NCBI GenBank assembly: GCA_005877655.1
Contig: VBOC01000110.1
Span: 6,333-19,015 of the forward strand
Source of the DNA: Ignavibacteria bacterium
GTDB taxonomy: Bacteria; Bacteroidota; Ignavibacteria; UBA10030; SZUA-254
Reading direction: 5' to 3'
DNA: 12,683 bases
In this document: one piece after another, positions 1-5,076 of the stretch
Layout: each line of letters opens with the position of its first letter
Position numbering within the stretch: position 1 is the stretch's first letter
Translations under genes and position numbers: made by a program
The notes under the pieces: generated by a model
Databases searched by the model: none
What the model was told of the DNA's origin: nothing
Seen by the model: only the letters and a program-made list of their open reading frames with translations

Positions 1-480
1 AAGATTGATTCGCTTCAAACTGAGCTTAAGAAAGTTGCAGATGAAAGAGAAGCAATAGACACCTATCTTACACGTTTTGACTCGTTGGATTTTGATGTTT
101 ACAGCCATGCCAAATGGGAGTTGTTAGGAGTAAGTCACGACGAGAATATCGTTGTTACCTATCCCGACGGACATCAAACAACAGACATCAAAGCACATAT
201 TGAAGAATTAAAGCCGATGTTTGTTTTTGCCCCGGATACAAGAATCGTTGAACATCCGGTCAAATTCGGCTCAGGCGATTTGACCTGCGTAACAGGGTAC
301 ATTCTTGGAACGTTTTCCAAGCCGATGCCGATTGGCAAAGGCAAAACCATCGCACCGACAGGTAAAACATTCAAACTGCCCATGTGCACCGTCGGACACT
401 GGAAGAACGGGAAAATGATCGCAGAAAATCTCTTCTGGGACAACCAGTCATTTATGAAACAAATCGGGCTAGCGAAATAA
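1..480 (+). CDS. Ester cyclase / SnoaL-like (NTF2-fold) protein, 5' end outside window
   Basis: The frame is open from the first base to the TAA at 478-480, so the start lies upstream. The TTG at 85 is internal, because the residues before it (IDTYLTRFDSLDFDVYSH) read as a normal continuation of the family. The protein has the pattern of small SnoaL-like ester cyclases: PDGHQTTDIKAHIEELKPMF, then FAPDTRIVEHPVKFGSG, then TCVTGYILGTFSKPMP, and a C-terminal block PMCTVGHWKNGKMIAENLFW followed by DNQSFMKQIGL. These proteins form a cone-shaped NTF2 fold. Many are cytoplasmic proteins of unknown substrate, and only some act as polyketide cyclases, so no reaction can be assigned. The gene is visibly richer in A and T than the pirin gene 19 nt downstream, with which it is probably co-transcribed. 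The family call is strong and the function is open. Confidence 0.85.
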   Translation, partial: KIDSLQTELKKVADEREAIDTYLTRFDSLDFDVYSHAKWELLGVSHDENIVVTYPDGHQTTDIKAHIEELKPMFVFAPDTRIVEHPVKFGSGDLTCVTGYILGTFSKPMPIGKGKTIAPTGKTFKLPMCTVGHWKNGKMIAENLFWDNQSFMKQIGLAK

Positions 481-499
481 TCTACAAGGAGAAATAACT

Positions 500-1405
500 A
501 TGTCGATACGACCAGTGAAACGAATTGTCCAAGCCCAGCCCACGATAGAAGGGGCCGGGGTCCGTTTGCGCAGAGCATTCGGCTTTGGAGATACGGATGA
601 TTTTGATCCGTTTCTGCTGCTCGATGATTTCAGGAATGAGAATCCCGCAGACTATCTCGCCGGATTTCCATGGCATCCGCATCGGGGTATCGAGACCATC
701 ACCTATGTTCTTGCGGGAGAGGTCAATCACGGAGACAGCCTGGGGAACAAAGGCAAGATGGGCCCCGGCGATGTGCAGTGGATGACCGCCGGAAGGGGAA
801 TTCTCCATCAGGAAATGCCGCGGGGCGATGCGAACGGACGTATGCATGGGTTCCAGTTGTGGGCGAATCTTCCCTCGACACTCAAGATGACGGCGCCGCG
901 CTACCAGGATATTTCCGCTAAAGAAATTCCTGAAATCACAGATGACGACGGCACAATTGTTCGAGTTATTTCCGGAGATTTCTGGGGAAAGACAGGTCCG
1001 GCAGATGGCGTTGCAGCGGACCCCCGGTACCTCGACATCTGGGTGCCGCCGGGCAAGCGAAAAACATTGCCGGTCGAGACCACCCGGCACGCATTCGCCT
1101 ACGTGTTCGAAGGCGCCGGTAGGTTCCGCGAGGCTTCAGGCCCACAGCCCGTCAGAACGGATCACGTGGGATCGGCCCGAGGCGAAACACTCGATTTCAC
1201 CGGGAACCGGTCGCTCGTGCTCTCCGACAGAGGAGATGAGGTAACCGTGCAGGCGGGAGATGCCGGAATCAGATTCCTGCTGGTGTCCGGTCAGCCGCTC
1301 GAGGAACCTGTCGCGTGGCAGGGTCCGATCGTGATGAACACCAGGGAGGAACTACGGCAGGCCTACGCCGAGCTTCAGGACGGAACATTCATCAAGGGCC
1401 GGTGA
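500..1405 (+). CDS. Pirin family protein (bicupin)
   Basis: This is a complete 301-residue protein, close to the usual pirin length of about 290. The ATG at 500 follows an AAGGAGAAATAACT ribosome binding site. The N-terminal cupin carries the pirin signature: FDPFLLLDDF at residues 36-45, the WHPHRGIETITYVLAGE block, HGDSLGNKG, and GDVQWMTAGRGILHQEMP. The residues matching the iron ligands of human pirin are H59, H61, H103 and E105, and all are present. The C-terminal cupin is also present, including the stretch FRFLLVSGQPLEEPVAW-like near residues 255-275 and the closing RTREELRQA-type helix. Bacterial pirins are cytoplasmic metal-binding cupins; some have quercetin 2,3-dioxygenase activity and others act as redox-linked regulators. 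Which role applies here cannot be read from the sequence. The ester cyclase lies directly upstream in the same direction. Confidence 0.93.
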   Translation: MSIRPVKRIVQAQPTIEGAGVRLRRAFGFGDTDDFDPFLLLDDFRNENPADYLAGFPWHPHRGIETITYVLAGEVNHGDSLGNKGKMGPGDVQWMTAGRGILHQEMPRGDANGRMHGFQLWANLPSTLKMTAPRYQDISAKEIPEITDDDGTIVRVISGDFWGKTGPADGVAADPRYLDIWVPPGKRKTLPVETTRHAFAYVFEGAGRFREASGPQPVRTDHVGSARGETLDFTGNRSLVLSDRGDEVTVQAGDAGIRFLLVSGQPLEEPVAWQGPIVMNTREELRQAYAELQDGTFIKGR

Positions 1406-1568
1406 TTTGCATCAATAACTCGATTCGAACGCGGAATTGACTATGAGATTATAATGGGATAAATTGCATCGATAAGGGTGTCGCCCCGACACTTGATTTC
1501 TGACCAAGTGATCCCCGCGCGTCCCCCTGCGCCCGAGAAGACACCTTCTTGGAAAGGAGCAAATTTCC
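1406..1568 (+). promoter_or_regulatory. Structured leader between pirin and the secreted-protein gene
   Basis: This gap of 163 nt holds several inverted repeats. GTGTCG (1478-1483) pairs with CGACAC (1487-1492). CACTTG (1490-1495) pairs with CAAGTG (1505-1510) and shares three bases with the first stem, so the two cannot form together. GCGC (1517-1520) can pair with GCGC (1529-1532), and AGAAG (1536-1540) with CTTCT (1545-1549). The last stem lies just before the GGAAAGGAGC ribosome binding site of the gene at 1569. A TTG followed 20 nt later by TAAATTG (from about 1437) loosely resembles the Bacteroidota TTG/TAnnTTTG promoter. The repeats are seen directly; a regulatory role is inferred. Confidence 0.35.
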
Positions 1569-3128
1569 ATGAGCAGCTTCCGCCCGCTTTTCCTTCTGCT
1601 TTTTGCATTCGGCCTCTGCGCCAACGCGGGTCAATTCAAGATTCCGCTTCGGGTTCAGGATAATGGAGGCGCGGTTGATACGGCCTGGTTCGGCCTCGAT
1701 CCGGGTGCAAGCTATTGTATCGATACGGCGCTCGGTGAGTACCAGCTCCCGCCCCCATCCCCGGGAATTGATGTACGATTCGTGGGAATTCAAGGGAGGG
1801 CTTTTTGTTTAGGGTCTGGCACCAAGATTGATTTGCGTCAGTATACGAGTCCAACACAGATCGATACGTATAAGATCGTATTCAAGCCGGGAGATCCGGC
1901 TGGCTATCCCATGACTATAACGTGGCCCGATCTGAATCCATTTTACACGAATCCGGTATGGTTAAGAGACCGGTACGCCGGCGGCCAGATCAATATCGAT
2001 ATGAAAGCCCAAAACTCCATCACGATTTCCGATACCCTGGCTCTGAACTCATTGATCATCGTTACGGGAACTGCAACAGCGTCGGGGGCCGCGCCATTCG
2101 GGATCTTCGGCGGCGGTTGGCCGAAACAGTTTTCGGCAAGAATGGTTGGAAGTGTAAATCCGGACGGCGATCCGACGACAATGTGGCTCGAATGGGGAAC
2201 AACAACCGCCTATGGAAATCTCACTCCAAAAGTCGTGATTGGCGGCGGTTACTACGGGACTCCGTATTCCTATGATCTCTCAGGGCTTTCCGCGGGAACG
2301 GTCTACCATCTTCGGGCCTGGGCGCAAAACAATTTCGGAACCATCTCAAGCGCCGACAACTCCTTCAAGACGTATCTGGCGAGCGAGGGTCCGGGGAAGA
2401 TCGTGATCCCCCTGGAAGCCGACGATACGAGCGGGAACTCCTCGGCCGTTTACTTCGGTGTGTGGCCGACCGCGACGTACTGCCTGGATACCGCTTTGGG
2501 GGAATTTGTGTTGCCGCCGCCGGCGCCCTCTCTCGACATTCGCCTCCGCGATTCCAGACCGTTCAGTCACTGCCTCATTCAAGGGACGCCCATCGATCTG
2601 CGACCCTACGTCAGCCCGACTCAGGTTGACACGTATAAGGTGTCCCTCAGCCTCGGGGGCGGGCCCTCTCCCGTTACGTTATCCTGGCCTGATCTTAATT
2701 CAACGTATGCGAATCCGGTCTGGCGCCGTTATACTTGGGGCGGTTCGCAGATCAATATTGACATGAAGGCGCAGACCTCGTACCTCATTCCGGATACTCT
2801 TTACGTGTCGACGTTCTATATCATCACGGGCAATGGCGGGCCGTACACCGGTCCCCCATTTGTTTCAAGCTCCGCCGGTCCACTGTCCCTTGACCAGACA
2901 TCCGCCGTCATAAGCGGGAGCGCGAGCCCAAACAGCGTGGCATCAACGGCCTGGCTTGAGTGGGGGACAAGCACCTCCTATGGAAATACAACTCCGGCCG
3001 AATCGATCGGCAGCGGGGCAAACACGGTTCAGATTCATGCCGCGCTCTCGGGACTGACTCCGCGAACAACCTACCATGTCCGGACTTCACGACTATTGTG
3101 GATGGCACTATCGGTGAACGCCTCATGA
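1569..3128 (+). CDS. Secreted modular repeat protein, 5' part of a frameshifted T9SS-substrate gene
   Basis: The ATG at 1569 follows GGAAAGGAGC. Residues 1-20 form a Sec signal peptide (MSSFRPLFLLLFAFGLCANA, likely cut after ANA). The mature part has a module of unknown function at 22-168, a fibronectin-III-like domain at about 186-268 (VNPDG, WLEWGTTTAYGN, LSGLSAGTVYHLRA), a second module at 277-421, and a second FnIII-like domain from about 438. The second FnIII domain matches its family up to TYHVR (residue 505, codon ending 3083), after which 14 unrelated residues lead to TGA. The rest of the protein continues in another frame from about 3080. The module shares YCxDTALGE, a second Cys 30 residues later, IDLR-Y-SPTQxDTYK, WPDLN and QINIDMKA between copies. 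The intact protein would be exported and sent to the cell surface by T9SS; its binding partner is unknown. Confidence 0.75.
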   Translation: MSSFRPLFLLLFAFGLCANAGQFKIPLRVQDNGGAVDTAWFGLDPGASYCIDTALGEYQLPPPSPGIDVRFVGIQGRAFCLGSGTKIDLRQYTSPTQIDTYKIVFKPGDPAGYPMTITWPDLNPFYTNPVWLRDRYAGGQINIDMKAQNSITISDTLALNSLIIVTGTATASGAAPFGIFGGGWPKQFSARMVGSVNPDGDPTTMWLEWGTTTAYGNLTPKVVIGGGYYGTPYSYDLSGLSAGTVYHLRAWAQNNFGTISSADNSFKTYLASEGPGKIVIPLEADDTSGNSSAVYFGVWPTATYCLDTALGEFVLPPPAPSLDIRLRDSRPFSHCLIQGTPIDLRPYVSPTQVDTYKVSLSLGGGPSPVTLSWPDLNSTYANPVWRRYTWGGSQINIDMKAQTSYLIPDTLYVSTFYIITGNGGPYTGPPFVSSSAGPLSLDQTSAVISGSASPNSVASTAWLEWGTSTSYGNTTPAESIGSGANTVQIHAALSGLTPRTTYHVRTSRLLWMALSVNAS

Positions 3129-3544
3129 CATTGCAAGTCAGCGATCATGGCGGCTTTCACGCTACACATTGGCTGGGGGTACACCCGGAAGCCACCACCT
3201 GCATTGACCCGTCGCTTGGCGAATTCGAGCTTCCGCCGATTCCTCCGGGATTCGATGTGCGGCTTCTCAACTCGAAGTGCTCATATCGCAAGATAGCGCT
3301 GAATTCGGATTTCCGGGCGCTGGTCGGTGTCACGCAGGTCGATACGTACATGGTTCAGTTTAAACCGGGGGATGGGGGTTATCCGATCTCATTCAACTGG
3401 CCGGATCTGGCAGGCTGGTTCAACGATGCGGCGAGGCTTGTTGATATCTACGGCGGCCTTGCGGTGAACGTGGATATGAAGTCGACGACCACGTACGACT
3501 TGACGAATGATGCGATCTTCTCCCTCATGATCATAACGGGTACT
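1632..3544 (+). repeat. Three tandem protein modules (about 145 residues each) with conserved cysteine pair
   Basis: The copies lie at 1632-2072, 2397-2831 and 3119-3544, separated by FnIII-like domains. Each copy has a start like IPLxVxD, then a Cys-[IL]-D-x-[AS]-LGE block, LPPxxPxxDxR, a second Cys (30, 30 and 26 residues after the first), TQ[VI]DTY, a GYP- or SPV-containing strand, WPDL, and NIDMK or NVDMK. Copies 1 and 2 also share IDLRxYxSPTQ and YxNPVW. The cysteine pair probably forms a disulfide in this exported protein. I know similar modules from Ignavibacteria-type T9SS proteins but no named domain. Confidence 0.75.
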
Positions 3545-4054
3545 CCCGGCCCGGCCCCTCCATCGCCGAGCGTATTGACCAACAAAGCGAGTGCAGTCAC
3601 CGGCTCGTCTGCAGATGGCAACGCGGCTCTCAATCCGAATGGCTCTGAGACGAGCGCCTGGTTTGAGTGGGGAATAACATCCGCCTACGGGAACAGCACT
3701 GCCTCGCGATCCGTGGGGTCCGGCACCTCGGTCACGACGATGAAACAGCTCATCTCCGGACTCTCACCGAATGGAAATTACCATTACCGGATTGTCGCTG
3801 CGAATGCAAATGGAACGACCCCGGGCCCGGACCAGGCGTTCACAACCGGCTCGGTCCTATCTGTGGGAGATCAGCCCGCGCTTCCCAAGGAGATCGCGCT
3901 CCTTCAGAATTATCCGAACCCTTTTAACCCGACGAGCATCATTCAGTTTGCTCTCCCGGCCGCGTCGAAAGTTGTGCTGAAGATCTACAATCCGCTGGGC
4001 CAGTTGGTGAAAACTCTCCTGGACCAAGGTGAGAGTGCGGGGATGAAATCATAG
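3080..4054 (+). pseudogene. Secreted modular repeat protein, 3' part (third module, FnIII, truncated T9SS sorting domain)
   Basis: This frame (codon phase of 3080) continues the gene above. After PDFTT it encodes the third module (about 3119-3544: GVHPEATTCIDPSLGEFELP, VTQVDTYMVQFKPGDGGYP, NWPDL, VNVDMKS, MIITGT). A FnIII-like domain follows (about 3581-3847: AALNPNGSETSAWFEWGI, LISGLSPNGNYHYRIVAANA). The end begins with LLQNYPNPFNPTSIIQFALP, the hallmark of the type A T9SS C-terminal sorting domain. From LLQNYP to the TAG at 4052-4054 there are only 51 residues. The family usually has about 80 and ends with a block like ASGVYFYRL, which is absent in all three downstream frames. It has no convincing ribosome binding site of its own; the first ATG is at 3125. 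If the lesions are real, the product is not exported. Confidence 0.7.
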
Positions 4055-4160
4055 TCGCCAGCCGGTCTGCCCCGTGGCTTTGCTTTTGAACCCACGCGGT
4101 TACCGATCCCCTTAATATACCTTACATTTCTATCTGCCTTAAACCGTTATCCTCGGGGAA

Positions 4161-4186
4161 GATTCTTACCAATCAAGAGAAGAATC
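4161..4186 (+). promoter_or_regulatory. Perfect 7-bp inverted repeat over the ribosome binding site
   Basis: GATTCTT (4161-4167) and AAGAATC (4180-4186) form a perfect inverted repeat with a 12-nt spacer, ending two bases before the ATG at 4189. The purine-rich AAGAGAAG that would serve as the ribosome binding site lies partly in the right arm. It could be an RNA hairpin hiding the start or a repressor operator. The repeat is seen; the role is inferred. Confidence 0.4.
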
Positions 4187-4188
4187 CG

Positions 4189-4581
4189 ATGAGGTCACGC
4201 ACGTTTCAAATCCTGGTCTACTGCGTCACAGTTTGCTTTACTCTCCATTCACTATTCGGATGCAGCAGTTCAAAGGCAACATCCGCCTACCTCGATAATT
4301 ACAAGGACGAGCCATATGTGGATACTGCGGGGTTTGTCGGACATAAGGACGACATTTATAAGGCGGCTATCGGTGCACTTCAGTCCAAAGGATACCTGAT
4401 CACGGCCAGCGATACAGCAACCGGCCGGATTACTGCGGAGCTCAACAGGATATCCATTCTCCCAGAAGATCGAAAAGATACGGAAGAGAAAGCGAAATCC
4501 GGGGCGGAAGGTTCCAATGTGATAGTCGCAATATTAGGCATCATCCTGGTCGTTGGCATCATTGCAATCTCAATCTATTAG
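4189..4581 (+). CDS. Lipoprotein-like protein with C-terminal hydrophobic segment, likely 5' part of a frameshifted gene
   Basis: The 130 residues start at ATG 4189. Residues 7-24 are hydrophobic and end in LFGC, so Cys25 fits a lipoprotein lipobox, although Phe at the -2 position is not typical. A Ser-rich linker follows. The central part (HKDDIYKAAIGALQSKGYLI, TATGRITAELN, residues about 51-87) resembles small envelope lipoproteins that pair a 'gene product becomes a lifelong strand-helix unit' with a later beta region. Residues 109-130 are strongly hydrophobic (VIVAILGIILVVGIIAIS). The frame ends at TAG 4579-4581, and a plausible remainder of the protein continues in the +1 frame directly after. 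No named family is recognised. Neighbours are the broken secreted-protein gene 134 nt upstream and the kinase 240 nt downstream of the continuation. Confidence 0.6.
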   Translation: MRSRTFQILVYCVTVCFTLHSLFGCSSSKATSAYLDNYKDEPYVDTAGFVGHKDDIYKAAIGALQSKGYLITASDTATGRITAELNRISILPEDRKDTEEKAKSGAEGSNVIVAILGIILVVGIIAISIY

Positions 4582-4837
4582 CAGTTCAGAGAGTTCGGAG
4601 AGTACAGAGAGTACAGAGAGTATTGAAAGTAGTGAGAGTACAACGAACAGCTTCACATATATTGTTACGATATCGATGGCTCCTCTTGGCTCTGACTCGA
4701 CCGAGGTGAGGATCGATGCGTTACGAACCGATTTTGAGAACGGCAATACTCTGAGCAGGACGCCCCTGAGCAATAGATACCTCAACTACTCGATCTTCGA
4801 CGCTATTGATGAGGAGTACAAGAGTTCTATTCCCTGA
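4538..4837 (+). pseudogene. Probable C-terminal continuation of the lipoprotein gene, in the +1 frame
   Basis: This frame is open from 4538 to the TGA at 4835-4837. It begins with six Glu-Ser-x units and continues with a compact, protein-like stretch (YIVTISMAPLGSDSTEVRID, LRTDFENGN, then a helix-like YSIFDAIDEEYKSS). That looks like the beta-rich second half missing from the upstream 130-residue frame. A TTG at 4553 has no clear ribosome binding site, so independent translation is unlikely. Removing one base near 4576-4579 would join the two parts as IAISIISSSES. The possible explanations are a sequencing or assembly indel, a true inactivating insertion, or +1 frameshifting at the UAU-UAG-C site. 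Confidence 0.5.
4589..4642 (+). repeat. Six 9-nt tandem units encoding Glu-Ser-x
   Basis: The units are GAGAGTTCG, GAGAGTACA twice, GAGAGTATT, GAAAGTAGT and GAGAGTACA. In the 4538-4837 frame they read E-S-S, E-S-T, E-S-T, E-S-I, E-S-S, E-S-T. The array starts eight bases after the stop of the upstream frame. A 9-nt unit keeps the frame when copy number changes, so it would alter linker length without switching the gene off. Confidence 0.8.
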
Positions 4838-4838
4838 C

Positions 4839-4857
4839 GTGGAGGGCTAAACTCCAC
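4839..4857 (+). terminator. Hairpin just after the lipoprotein gene
   Basis: GTGGAG (4839-4844) and CTCCAC (4852-4857) flank the 7-nt loop GGCTAAA, starting one base after the stop codon at 4837. There is no T-run behind it, so intrinsic termination is uncertain. It may instead protect the RNA end. Confidence 0.35.
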
Positions 4858-4875
4858 CCGCACATGCTCAAAAAG

Positions 4876-4913
4876 AAGCCGGCTCATCCCGATGAAGGGG
4901 GATATGTCGGCTT
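4876..4913 (+). terminator. Two-part stem-loop between lipoprotein gene and kinase gene
   Basis: AAGCCG (4876-4881) pairs with CGGCTT (4908-4913). Inside it ATCCC (4886-4890) pairs with GGGAT (4899-4903), with a symmetric 4-nt internal loop (GCTC opposite ATGT). An A-run precedes it and T-rich sequence (TTTCGTGTTCTTC) follows, which fits a bidirectional or imperfect intrinsic terminator. From here to the kinase start at 5077 I see no gene, only a short GTGTG-GGG-CACAC repeat near 4950. Confidence 0.45.
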
Positions 4914-5076
4914 TCGTGTTCTTCATAGAATCCCCAAGGGTGTTTTGAGTGTGGGGCACACCTCGATTTCCCGCATTGCTTTCCCTCGTTGATACTCGGT
5001 AAGAATTTGCATACCTTCTCAGTGCCTTACACTCCGGTGGGGTGACAATTCTACGCATACAGCGCTTCAGGAAGTC

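Noticed and set aside
482..1090. 202-residue open frame on the minus strand
   Set aside because: It lies entirely opposite the pirin gene, which has full family motifs and a good ribosome binding site. The minus-strand translation shows no recognisable motif.
1436..1470. TTGACT and TATAAT as a classic -35/-10 promoter
   Set aside because: The two boxes are only about 8 nt apart, too close for a sigma-70 type promoter.
4589..4642. CRISPR or phase-variable simple repeat
   Set aside because: The units are 9 nt, in frame and without spacers, so they are a coding repeat. Changes in copy number would not shift the frame.
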